Of a stretch of DNA of 64,000 bases, positions 54,497-63,072 are shown in pieces. The translations under genes were made by a program, and so were the position numbers. This DNA comes from an uncultured Lachnospiraceae bacterium (GTDB lineage: Bacteria > Bacillota > Clostridia > Lachnospirales > Lachnospiraceae). The stretch spans positions 124,001 to 188,000 of the forward strand of contig CACYKH010000001.1 in assembly GCA_902774915.1 (NCBI GenBank). Reading direction: 5' to 3'. The notes below the pieces were generated by a model. It made no database searches, was not told where the DNA came from, and was given only the letters and a program-made list of their open reading frames with translations. Every line of letters begins with the position of its first letter. Within the stretch, counting starts at the first letter, position 1.

Positions 54497-56584
54497 TTAC
54501 TCAGCTGGTGTTTCCTCTGCAGGAGCTTCTTCAGCAGCAGGCTCCTCTGCAGGTGCCTCCTCAACTGGAGCTTCAGCAGTAGCTGCAAGAAGTTCATCAA
54601 CCGGAAGTGTTTCCTTAATCTCTTCTGCCTCAGGAATTACTGTCTCTTCCTCGTCCTTCTTTTCTTCTTTCTTCTCTTCCTTAGGCATCTGGTCTATAAG
54701 AAGAGCTTTTCTTGAAAGACTAATCTTGCGATCTTCAACCTTGATATCAACTACCTTAGCCTCAATCTCCTGACCACTCTTAAGAACATCTGATGGCTTC
54801 TCAACATGCTGTGTATCAATCTGAGATACATGAAGGAGTGCATCGATACCTGGCTCAAGTACTACGAAAGCACCAAAGTCTGTCATACGAGCAACCTTAC
54901 CCTTAACAACTGTACCCTTAGCATACTTAGTTTCAGCCTGAAGCCATGGATTCTGATCCTCAAACTTCATTGAAAGAGCAATCTTACTGCCATTGATTTC
55001 CTTAATAAAGCACTTAACTGTATCTCCAACATTAAAGATCTTCTTTGGCTTCTCAACTCTTCCCCATGACATCTCTGAGATGTGAAGAAGTCCGTCTGCT
55101 CCACCAAGATCAATAAATGCACCGAAGTCTGTGATATTCTTTACTGTACCTTCAACTACATCACCAACTTTAATCTTTGAGAAGAGTTCTTCAGCTGCAG
55201 CAGCCTTAGTCTTAACAAGAAGCTGCTTTCTATCACCGATAACTCTCTTTCTACGAAGATCAAACTCTGTAAGAACAAAATCAATATCCTGTCCTTCATA
55301 CTTTGAAAGGTCTCTTTCAAATACATCTGAAACAAGACTAGCTGGAATGAATACCTTGCACTCCTTAACTACTACGCTAAGTCCGCCTCTAAGTACGTTT
55401 GTAACCTTTCCTGTAAGTACTGTACCATTGTTGAATGCATCCTCAAGCTCTTTGTAAGCTTCGTTAGCAAGGATGCTCTTATATGAAAGAAGAACACTGC
55501 CTTCTCCATCATTTGGCTTAATTACCTCAACAGTTATAGGATCTCCCTCTTTAACAACTGTTGTAAGATCGATTGGACTATTTGAATACTCCTCAGCTGT
55601 AAGGATTCCGTCAGATTTGTTGTGGATGTCAACAACCATCTCATCTGGATTTACTGAGATAACCTTTCCATCAATTATCTGTCCTTTCTTAATCGGAATT
55701 GTTGTTTCCTCATTTAACAACTCCTCAAAACTTTTCTCTGACATACTGTCTTGAACCTCCTTAATAATGTAATTTGGGGTAGATGCCCCTGCTGTAATAC
55801 CTACCCTACTTGTGGATTCAAAAACAGTTAAATCCAAATCAACGAGTGTCTGTATATAGTAAGTATTGTTACATTGTTGTTTGCTTATCTCATAAAGTTT
55901 TTGAGTATTAGAACTATTTTTGCCACCAATAACTATCATATGATTCACTGAAGCAGCAAGTTTTTCAGCTTCTTTCTGACGTTCCTCAGTAGCATTGCAT
56001 ATAGTTTTGCAAACATTAACATTATAATATCTATCTTGCAATTCTGCAACAAATTCTTGAAATTTTTTTAGGCTGTAAGTGGTCTGTGCAACTACCGTTA
56101 TAGATGCATCCTTTAACGACTCAGGAAGTGCATCAATGTCCTCTATAGAGTTGATAACATATGGCTTTACTTTTGACCAACCTATGGTTCCCTCTACCTC
56201 AGCATGACCAGGATTACCAATGATCAAAATCTCATCTCCAGCCTCTGATCTTTCCCGGACAATTTTGTGGATATTATTAACAAATGGACAGGTTGCATCC
56301 ACCAGTCTAAGTCCTTTTGATTCAATAATATCAAAGATATCCTTGCCCACACCATGTGACCTGATGATAACAGATGAGCCTTCAGGCAGGTCATCCAGTT
56401 CTTCAACTGAATTAACGATGTGAACACCCTTCTCAGCCAGGTTATTGGTAACCTCTTCGTTATGAATAATTGGACCAAACGTAAAAACAGCATTTGACGC
56501 ATTTCCTGCTTCTTCAAATGCTGTATCTACAGCTCTTTTTACGCCGAAACAAAATCCGGCTTTTTCAGCTAAAATAACTTCCAT
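54497..56584 (-). CDS. ispH: IspH-ribosomal protein S1 fusion
   Basis: Bifunctional protein of 695 residues. Residues 1-about 283 are 4-hydroxy-3-methylbut-2-enyl diphosphate reductase, the last MEP-pathway step, with the three iron-sulfur cysteines in GFCFGVKRAV, DATCPFV and CKTICNATEER. Residues about 297-640 hold four S1 RNA-binding repeats (for example GKVISVNPDEMVVDI and KNITDFGAFIDLGGADGLLH). The tail is a low-complexity run of EEAPAEE-type repeats (about 650-695). Such IspH-S1 fusions are known in Clostridia. It follows cmk by 18 bp. Confidence 0.96.
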   Translation of the reverse strand: MEVILAEKAGFCFGVKRAVDTAFEEAGNASNAVFTFGPIIHNEEVTNNLAEKGVHIVNSVEELDDLPEGSSVIIRSHGVGKDIFDIIESKGLRLVDATCPFVNNIHKIVRERSEAGDEILIIGNPGHAEVEGTIGWSKVKPYVINSIEDIDALPESLKDASITVVAQTTYSLKKFQEFVAELQDRYYNVNVCKTICNATEERQKEAEKLAASVNHMIVIGGKNSSNTQKLYEISKQQCNNTYYIQTLVDLDLTVFESTSRVGITAGASTPNYIIKEVQDSMSEKSFEELLNEETTIPIKKGQIIDGKVISVNPDEMVVDIHNKSDGILTAEEYSNSPIDLTTVVKEGDPITVEVIKPNDGEGSVLLSYKSILANEAYKELEDAFNNGTVLTGKVTNVLRGGLSVVVKECKVFIPASLVSDVFERDLSKYEGQDIDFVLTEFDLRRKRVIGDRKQLLVKTKAAAAEELFSKIKVGDVVEGTVKNITDFGAFIDLGGADGLLHISEMSWGRVEKPKKIFNVGDTVKCFIKEINGSKIALSMKFEDQNPWLQAETKYAKGTVVKGKVARMTDFGAFVVLEPGIDALLHVSQIDTQHVEKPSDVLKSGQEIEAKVVDIKVEDRKISLSRKALLIDQMPKEEKKEEKKDEEETVIPEAEEIKETLPVDELLAATAEAPVEEAPAEEPAAEEAPAEETPAE

Positions 56585-56602
56585 AATTGTTTCGCTTTAT
56601 CT

Positions 56603-57256
56603 TTATTTTTTTGCAAGGTCGATAATCTTATCTACAACCTCTGCAATAGTCATGTCTGAACTATCAATAAATACTGCATCCTCAGCCTGCTTAAGAGGGG
56701 CAATATCACGATTCATATCCTGATAATCTCTTGTCTCAATACCCTTCTTTATTTCTTCAAGATCTGGACTTTCGCCCTTAAGCTTAAGCTCATCAAATCT
56801 TCTCTTGGCTCTTACATCTACAGATGCTGTAAGGTAAATCTTAAGCTCAGCATTTGGAAGGATATTTGTTCCAATATCTCTACCATCCATTATCACATCG
56901 TTCTTAGCAGCAATATCTCTCTGAAGATCGAGAAGCTTCTCTCTTACTGGAGGAAGCGCTGATGAAGTAGATGCCATATTTCCAACCTTCTCGCTTCTGA
57001 TTTCCTCAGATACATCAACAAGGTCGAGAAATACATGCTGAACTCCAGCTTCATAAACAATATTGATATGAATCTGCTCAAGTGCATTCTTAAGAGCAGC
57101 CTCATCATATATATCTACGTTATTATCAAGAAGTGAAAGAGCTATTGCTCTATACATAGCTCCTGTATCTACATATACGAAGCCAAGTTCTTTGGCTGCA
57201 AGTCTTGCTATAGTACTTTTTCCTGCTCCAGCAGGTCCATCAATTGCAATATTCAT
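56603..57256 (-). CDS. cmk: Cytidylate kinase
   Basis: Phosphorylates CMP and dCMP. The 217-residue protein has the P-loop GPAGAGKST (7-15), YVDTGAMYRA and DGRDIGTNILPNAELKIYLTA in parts. It heads the cmk-ispH-rpsA unit, a conserved order in Clostridia. GGAGGGTGTTTTTGA precedes the ATG. Confidence 0.97.
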   Translation of the reverse strand: MNIAIDGPAGAGKSTIARLAAKELGFVYVDTGAMYRAIALSLLDNNVDIYDEAALKNALEQIHINIVYEAGVQHVFLDLVDVSEEIRSEKVGNMASTSSALPPVREKLLDLQRDIAAKNDVIMDGRDIGTNILPNAELKIYLTASVDVRAKRRFDELKLKGESPDLEEIKKGIETRDYQDMNRDIAPLKQAEDAVFIDSSDMTIAEVVDKIIDLAKK

Positions 57257-57293
57257 TCAAAAACACCCTCCGTAAATCAACAATCTAACTTTG

Positions 57294-57309
57294 ATATTTT
57301 AACATATTA
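57294..57309 (-). promoter_or_regulatory. Extended -10 promoter core upstream of cmk
   Basis: Minus-strand TAATATGTTAAAATAT with TAAAAT preceded by TATGT. The same 16 bases occur at 59964-59979 before the STAS gene. No convincing -35 is visible. Confidence 0.5.
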
Positions 57310-57329
57310 AGATAAAAAACGATAGTATT

Positions 57330-58637
57330 TTAAGATATTATTTCTTTATTACCAGATGTAAATCTTATACGATAACCATCCTCTTCCTCAGCCATAACTT
57401 TCGCATAAACATATTCATTATTTATCTTGATCATGATATTGGCTTTTTCATCAAGTACAGTTTTTGTACTTAGAATAGAATACTTCTTATCTTTTGTAAT
57501 TCTTATAAGCTTACCAATAAACTTCTCTTCGTCAACCGTCTTACCATCAAGCATAAAGAATGGATACTCATTATCATCTGTTCTATCAATCCATTCAAGG
57601 TTTTTATCAAAGCGATTATGAAGCTGCAGATCTCCAATTCCTTCAATTTCAAGAACTCTTAGCAGCTTAGAAGCACCTTTAGGAAGAATACTTGTTTCGT
57701 CAGATATGATCAATTCTTCTGATATAAGCTTCTGAACATTTTCAGTAATATAAATCTGTCCACCAACAGCCAGTCCCTCAACACGACCAGTAAGGTTTAC
57801 AGTAGCTCCCATACAGCCATATTTCATTTTGTTTTCTGAACCAATGTTCCCAACAATAGCCAAACCGGAATTAATACCAATACCCATTTCAAGTTCAGGT
57901 AATCCATTTTCAATGTTCCATTTATTAACCTCATCCATGGCATTTTCCATCTCTATTGCACATTTGACTGCAAGAGATGCATGATCAGGCAGGTCACTCG
58001 GAGCACCAAACACAACAAAAATGCCATCTCCCAGGAACTCAATAATAGTACCATTATTCTTTTCTATTATTTCTGACATCTTTTCAAAATAATGATTGAG
58101 TATAACGATTAGTTCATCTGGTGGAAGCTTAGTACTAATAGAGGTGAATCCTCTCAGGTCGCTCATAAGAATGGAAACTTCTTTATTAATTCCACCTCTT
58201 TTGTGACCATCCGGAGTTTCAAGAACGTACTTGGCAATATCACGTGATGTATATCTTTCAAAGGCTTTATTAAGTTTAAGCAGCTGTGTAAGATCAGTAA
58301 TTACGACAAGAACTTCTAGCTTATCTTCATTTGGGCATATGATCCTTACATGAATATTATGAAGCTTATCCTCATTATCACGGTAATTAACAATGGCTTC
58401 ATGGGAATCCTTTTTTTGATAAACCGCATCTAGAAAAAGCTGAATCAGATCATCATTATCAGCAATAAATGGTATAGCATCCCACAACTTAATATTACTA
58501 TTCGAATCAATTCCGAATAGTTTTTCCATTGCAGGATTTGCATACTCTATATAGCCTGTCGACGAGACAATACAGACAGCATCCCCAGAGTTCTGAGTTA
58601 TAAAGCTACTTTGTTCAGCGCTTAACTCCCGAATCAT
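57330..58637 (-). CDS. PAS-linked class III nucleotide cyclase
   Basis: Predicted to make cAMP or cGMP. The 435-residue protein has an N-terminal PAS domain (about 12-118; IVSSTGYIEYANPAMEKLFG) and a class III cyclase domain (about 150-335). The metal aspartates are Asp160 (MSDLRGFTS) and Asp204 (FLGDGIFVVFGAP), and the transition-state Asn281 and Arg285 lie in TVNLTGR. At the purine-selecting positions there is Glu200 where adenylate cyclases have Lys, and Ala278 where they have Asp, so cGMP is possible. Residues 340-435 form an unrecognised C-terminal domain. It has no membrane segment. It follows a terminator and a tandem cNMP-binding gene. Confidence 0.92.
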   Translation of the reverse strand: MIRELSAEQSSFITQNSGDAVCIVSSTGYIEYANPAMEKLFGIDSNSNIKLWDAIPFIADNDDLIQLFLDAVYQKKDSHEAIVNYRDNEDKLHNIHVRIICPNEDKLEVLVVITDLTQLLKLNKAFERYTSRDIAKYVLETPDGHKRGGINKEVSILMSDLRGFTSISTKLPPDELIVILNHYFEKMSEIIEKNNGTIIEFLGDGIFVVFGAPSDLPDHASLAVKCAIEMENAMDEVNKWNIENGLPELEMGIGINSGLAIVGNIGSENKMKYGCMGATVNLTGRVEGLAVGGQIYITENVQKLISEELIISDETSILPKGASKLLRVLEIEGIGDLQLHNRFDKNLEWIDRTDDNEYPFFMLDGKTVDEEKFIGKLIRITKDKKYSILSTKTVLDEKANIMIKINNEYVYAKVMAEEEDGYRIRFTSGNKEIIS

Positions 58638-58655
58638 ACTACTTCCTCCAAGATT

Positions 58656-58687
58656 TTAAAACGCCTGCCCCTATGAAAGAGCAGGCG
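58656..58687 (-). terminator. Terminator after the cyclic-nucleotide-binding gene
   Basis: Perfect seven-base stem CGCCTGC / GCAGGCG (58662-58687, 12-base loop) followed on the minus strand by TTTTAAAAT. It separates the cNMP-binding gene from the cyclase gene. Confidence 0.88.
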
Positions 58688-58704
58688 CATAAAGCTCATG
58701 AATT

Positions 58705-59598
58705 TTAACTGTTTTCATAAATCTTCTTACAAACATTAAAGTAACTATCCGTAAGTTTACGAAGTCTGCGAGAAATATGACGAAGAATGTTATCTACCTC
58801 TCTAGGATTTGTTTTAAATAAATTTTCAAGACCATCTTCAGTGATTATTTCAACATAAGTTCCGTCCTCATCAGCCACAGCTGTAGCACTACGAACTTCC
58901 TGAGATAGCATTCCCATCTCTCCAAAGAACTCTCCAGAAACAAGGTCTGTAAGTTTTTGCTGATTAACTGTACCATAGTCAGAATAGATTGATACTCTTC
59001 CGCCATATACTGCATACATGCAATTTCCAGCTTCACCCTGCTTGAAAATAATTGTGTTCTTAGCATAAACTTCCATGTTATTACAAGCTTTCTCATCGAA
59101 AATGCTATTTTCATCTCTTGTAGCTTCAACACTTGGTTTATGGAGATTAACACTAGCTTTATAGTGATTTATATATTTTTGTATCTTCTTTATGAAGCTT
59201 TCATTTGATTTATCAGCACTATTCTCTTCTATGCTTTTTAAAACGCTTTTAGCTTCACTATATTCATTTGATAAATCTCTGATTCTGTCACCAATATTAT
59301 TAATGATAGCTATAATTTTATCTGGTTGCTCGCTGAAGTACTCACTTAAGCTTGTACCAGATATTTCTATAACATTTACACCAGATTCGGAAACAACCGT
59401 AGTACTTCTAGGTGTAGATTCAATTACAGCAAGCTCCCCAAAGTACTGACCAGCAACCACATCTGTAAGTTTAATTTCATTCTCTTTTTTATAATTAACG
59501 TATACCCCGGCTTTACCATCTAGAACCTGAAAGAAGCTATTTCCTTCTTCACCTTCATTAAAGACAATTTCACCCTTTCCAAAATATATTTCTTTCAT
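58705..59598 (-). CDS. Protein with two tandem cyclic-nucleotide-binding domains
   Basis: 297 residues built of two CAP-like cNMP-binding domains (about 1-120 and 165-285) joined by a helical linker, with no DNA-binding or catalytic domain. Both phosphate-binding cassettes keep the key Glu and Arg: FGELAVIESTPRSTTVV and FGEMGMLSQEVRSATAVA. It is therefore likely a pure sensor or scaffold, resembling a regulatory subunit. GGGGTAGCAAT precedes the ATG. It follows the STAS gene by 31 bp, and a class III cyclase gene lies downstream, so the ligand may be made next door. Confidence 0.92.
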   Translation of the reverse strand: MKEIYFGKGEIVFNEGEEGNSFFQVLDGKAGVYVNYKKENEIKLTDVVAGQYFGELAVIESTPRSTTVVSESGVNVIEISGTSLSEYFSEQPDKIIAIINNIGDRIRDLSNEYSEAKSVLKSIEENSADKSNESFIKKIQKYINHYKASVNLHKPSVEATRDENSIFDEKACNNMEVYAKNTIIFKQGEAGNCMYAVYGGRVSIYSDYGTVNQQKLTDLVSGEFFGEMGMLSQEVRSATAVADEDGTYVEIITEDGLENLFKTNPREVDNILRHISRRLRKLTDSYFNVCKKIYENS

Positions 59599-59629
59599 AT
59601 TGCTACCCCTTTTAAAATATAAATTTGGA

Positions 59630-59929
59630 TTATTCTACTGTTAAGATATCGATAAATCCTGTAACCTCAAATATCTCCATGATGATCTCTGAACAATTTC
59701 TAATTACCATACTTCCCTGATTGCTCATAATCTTCTGAGCCAAAAGAAGTACTCTAAGTCCAGCAGATGAAATGTAAAGTAAATCCTTAAAGTCAAATTC
59801 TAAGTTCTCTATACCTTCAATATTTGCTTTTACTTCTTTCTCAAGATCTGGAGATGTATTTGTATCCAATCTTCCAGATAAAACAAACTCAAGATTCTTT
59901 CCATCTAATTTCTTTTCTATTTTTAACAC
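59630..59929 (-). CDS. STAS-domain protein (anti-sigma factor antagonist type)
   Basis: 99-residue single STAS domain like SpoIIAA or RsbV, which are switched by phosphorylation. The conserved region reads FDFKDLLYISSAGLRVLL, with Ser54 and Ser55 at the usual phosphorylation site. The frame begins at ATG 59965, but the perfect AAGGAGG at 59935-59941 lies inside it and points to the GTG at 59929, which I chose. It lies between the MATE-ATPase fusion and the tandem cNMP-binding gene. A cognate kinase could be the ATPase domain of the upstream gene. Confidence 0.92.
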   Translation of the reverse strand: MLKIEKKLDGKNLEFVLSGRLDTNTSPDLEKEVKANIEGIENLEFDFKDLLYISSAGLRVLLLAQKIMSNQGSMVIRNCSEIIMEIFEVTGFIDILTVE

Positions 59930-59951
59930 GATAAGCCTCCTTATGATATAA

Positions 59952-59983
59952 CGAATGATGTTCATATTTTAACATATTATTCG
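59952..59983 (-). promoter_or_regulatory. Promoter with dyad symmetry upstream of the STAS gene
   Basis: Contains the extended -10 TATGTTAAAAT (59966-59976) inside an imperfect inverted repeat with outer arms CGAAT / ATTCG and inner arms ATGTT / AACAT. It spans the stop codon of the MATE-ATPase gene. The dyad covers the -10, as an operator would. No good -35 is visible. Confidence 0.5.
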
Positions 59984-61698
59984 TTCTTATAAAACCTTAA
60001 AACATTTTTATTATAACCTGTTGTAGGAATATAATCCTTTTCTTCCTTCATACTTAGCAATTTATTAAGAAGAAGGGAACTTATACTTGTAATCTCCAGG
60101 TCTGGATCTGTTATATCAAATATCTTTCCAGAGTCACGGAAAATAAGTCTTACGCTGTCATCATCATAAAGAAGAGATACTTCAATGATCACCTTCTTAT
60201 CTTCATTTTTCTCACGAATTGTTGAAAATATTTCTTCAGCAAAAAGTCTTGCTTTCATGGCTATCTTTCTATCATAACCATGCTTTTCAAACTGATCATG
60301 AATAGCTTCAGAAACATCGGCAATGCTATCTAAAGAAAGCAGGTCATCCATTACAACAATCTCATGATCCATATTTTCAAGTATCCAAGGAAATTTTTTC
60401 TTTCCAAAGTAAAAATATAGACATAGCATTGATATGATAATAGCAAAGACTGGTGCAAGAGCAAACCCAATCCAAATACCATTAATTCCTATCAGTCTTC
60501 CAAATAAAAGAGGAAGAATCATATAAAGAACTCCATCCTTTAAGAAGGTTGCAACAACTGCAAACCAAATATGATCTGTATATAGATAATATGATGTTTC
60601 CAGCATAAAGAGGGCATTTGCAACAAATGCAGAACACATTATTCTTATAGCAATAACTGCTGGTTCCATCAAGGCTGGATCATTAATTCCGAAAAGTCTT
60701 GCAAAGAAAGGTGCAAAAATGTAGACAATTACAGTGGCAATAACACCTTCTATAATCGCCGTCAGAACCGTATCTTTCATAAGTCGCCTTATCAGAAGAT
60801 GATTCTTTTCACCAAGATATACTCCAATAAGAGGCTGAATAGCCATACCAATTCCATCAAACACAACAGAAAACTCAATAAGAGAAACAGCAACTGCAAG
60901 TAATACCAGATACTCTTCTCCAAAGTTTCTGCTGATAAAGCTTATAAGAACGTAATCAACAACACCCCAAAGAAAATAATAAAGGCCGTCAGTGATACTG
61001 TACTTAATAGCTCTGATTAATTCTCTAAGGTTAAAATAATAAACGAATTTTAATGTATTAGCCTTGTTGGAAGAATGAAAAGATAAAGAAATAAGAGCTA
61101 GTAAATTACCAGCGCAGGTTCCCATCATGATTCCGCGAATACCAAATAGTTTTGCAAAAACAATCGAAAGGCCAATATTACCAAAAAACTGTAAAAAATA
61201 GCTGATACTAACAACCTTTTCATCACCATCGTTATATATCATCTGGCCGAAATATGTACAGAATATAAGTAAAACGCATTCAAGTGGTAAAAAGAAATAG
61301 AATTCTCTTGCAAGTTTAAGTATTTCACCTGTAGCACCACTTTGATTGAGATAAATATTCTTAAATATAAATATAAAAACAGGAATAACAATTGCAAGTA
61401 TGGTATTTACCATAACTCCCATTCCGTAAAGCTTATCTGCTCTTTCTCTATCCATTTTTCCAATAGCTCTGGAATAAAGGACAGATGTACCTTCCGATAC
61501 GCAAAGAGAAATAGCCATAGAAACACTCATAAGTGGAGCCACAATATTAATAGCAGCAACTGCATCCTTACCGATCATTAATCCAGCTATGATGTTAGAA
61601 CTAAGCAGCATAATATAAACCATTGCCATGGCAAAGGTTCCGGTAATCAGCATAGAATGATATTTAGTTTTGTAAAAACAAGCTGAATGATTATGCAT
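59977..61698 (-). CDS. MATE-type transporter fused to RsbW-like ATPase domain
   Basis: 573 residues. Residues 1-about 432 form a MATE/polysaccharide-exporter-fold membrane domain with about twelve hydrophobic segments. Residues about 445-573 resemble the HATPase_c_2 domain of RsbW-type serine kinases, with a DSGKIFD box (522-528) and a GYNKNVLRF end (561-569). The ATP site looks degraded: the N-box reads EEIFSTI (488-494) with no Asn, and the glycine-rich G2 box is absent (about 536-545). It may bind a partner rather than phosphorylate it. The STAS gene follows at once. AAAGGAAC precedes the ATG. Confidence 0.88.
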   Translation of the reverse strand: MHNHSACFYKTKYHSMLITGTFAMAMVYIMLLSSNIIAGLMIGKDAVAAINIVAPLMSVSMAISLCVSEGTSVLYSRAIGKMDRERADKLYGMGVMVNTILAIVIPVFIFIFKNIYLNQSGATGEILKLAREFYFFLPLECVLLIFCTYFGQMIYNDGDEKVVSISYFLQFFGNIGLSIVFAKLFGIRGIMMGTCAGNLLALISLSFHSSNKANTLKFVYYFNLRELIRAIKYSITDGLYYFLWGVVDYVLISFISRNFGEEYLVLLAVAVSLIEFSVVFDGIGMAIQPLIGVYLGEKNHLLIRRLMKDTVLTAIIEGVIATVIVYIFAPFFARLFGINDPALMEPAVIAIRIMCSAFVANALFMLETSYYLYTDHIWFAVVATFLKDGVLYMILPLLFGRLIGINGIWIGFALAPVFAIIISMLCLYFYFGKKKFPWILENMDHEIVVMDDLLSLDSIADVSEAIHDQFEKHGYDRKIAMKARLFAEEIFSTIREKNEDKKVIIEVSLLYDDDSVRLIFRDSGKIFDITDPDLEITSISSLLLNKLLSMKEEKDYIPTTGYNKNVLRFYKNE

Positions 61699-61736
61699 TA
61701 ACAGTTCCTTTCAAACACAAATAAAATTAGAATATA

Positions 61737-63041
61737 TTACTCTGCTGCCATAAATGCAGTTGACCAGGCTATTTGTAAATTAAAGCCACCAGTCAGAGCA
61801 TCGCAGTCTATAATCTCTCCTGCAACTCGCAGGTTCTTTATCTTTTTAAGCTCCATATTCTGTGGATTTATTTCCTTAACCGAAATACCACCACCAGTTA
61901 TTATTGCCTCATCAAAGCCTCTAAGCCCACTTAAATGAAGTCTAAAATGTTTTAATGTATTGATAAGACTTTTTCTTTCTTCTGCGGTTATAGAATTTAC
62001 TTTCTTATCTGGTTTAATACCACTTCTTTCAATCACTGCAGGAATCATAAGTCTTGGAAGAAGTTTTCCTAAGCTGTTTTGAAAATCTCTGTTATGGAAT
62101 TCTTCAAAATCTCTTAGTACTCTCTTATCCAGATCTTCTTCAGAAAGGGCTGGTTTTAAATCGATTTCAAGAGTTATTCCTGAAAAATCATTATTCTCTT
62201 TAGCGCAGAAAGAACTAATATGGGAAGAAGCTGAAAGACATAGTGGGCCACTTACTCCAAAATGAGTAAAAAGCATCTCTCCCATATCTGAATAAAGAAC
62301 TTTGTCTTTCTTTAAGCTCTTATAAACTTCTTTAGATGCAATAACCTTAAGATTAACATTCTTGAGGGCAAGGCCCATCATATCTTTAACAAAGTCCTCT
62401 TTAGTCACTAAAGGTACAAGAGAACATCTTACTGGAACTATATCAATCCCGTAATCTTCAAGGAATCTATAACCATCACCTGTAGATCCTGTGGCCTGAT
62501 ACGAATAACCACCTGTTGTGATTACTATTACATCTGCATCTAACCTGTAACTACTCTTTTTATTATTTAAATCAGAAACTTCAACGCCAACGGCTTTTCT
62601 GATATATTTTTCATTTTCATTATTATATTCTTCTGTGATTATATCTAATACTTTTGAATTATATTTAACTTCGATATTTCTTTTATTTAGCTGTTCCCTG
62701 AGAGCTTTAATAACATCAGAGGAATGGTCTGATACAGGAAATACTCTGTTACCCCTTTCAGTCTTAAGGCGTACTCCCCAGCTCTCAAAATCATTCATAA
62801 CAGCTGACTGATTATATGAATAAATGGCACTATAAAGAAACTTCGGATTAGTAACAACATTTTTAAGGAATGTTTCTTCATCCGAATTATTGGTAACATT
62901 ACACCTGCCCTTGCCAGTGATATAAAGTTTCTTACCAGGGCGGTCATTCTTTTCTATAATTGTAACTTCGTAGTTTTCAGATGCGTGGATGGCCGTCATC
63001 ATACCGGCTGCGCCAGCACCTATTATTATCATTTTCTTCAT
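61737..63041 (-). CDS. HI0933-family flavoprotein (BaiN-like), copy 2
   Basis: 434-residue NAD(P)/FAD-dependent oxidoreductase. The FAD motif GAGAAG is at 8-13 and the signature GKGRCNVTN at 43-51. The C-terminus has GFDEAIITGGGISVKEI and GEIIDCDALTGGFNLQIAW. It is a diverged paralogue of the protein at 3617-4933. In related Clostridia a member of this family often lies upstream of cmk and ispH; here the signalling genes intervene. Confidence 0.92.
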   Translation of the reverse strand: MKKMIIIGAGAAGMMTAIHASENYEVTIIEKNDRPGKKLYITGKGRCNVTNNSDEETFLKNVVTNPKFLYSAIYSYNQSAVMNDFESWGVRLKTERGNRVFPVSDHSSDVIKALREQLNKRNIEVKYNSKVLDIITEEYNNENEKYIRKAVGVEVSDLNNKKSSYRLDADVIVITTGGYSYQATGSTGDGYRFLEDYGIDIVPVRCSLVPLVTKEDFVKDMMGLALKNVNLKVIASKEVYKSLKKDKVLYSDMGEMLFTHFGVSGPLCLSASSHISSFCAKENNDFSGITLEIDLKPALSEEDLDKRVLRDFEEFHNRDFQNSLGKLLPRLMIPAVIERSGIKPDKKVNSITAEERKSLINTLKHFRLHLSGLRGFDEAIITGGGISVKEINPQNMELKKIKNLRVAGEIIDCDALTGGFNLQIAWSTAFMAAE

Positions 63042-63072
63042 AGTTAATCTTTATCTTCTAATATTAGATTAA

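Noticed and set aside
59930..59965. ATG start at 59965 for the STAS gene
   Set aside because: The ideal AAGGAGG ribosome site lies downstream of it and points to GTG 59929, where STAS homology begins.
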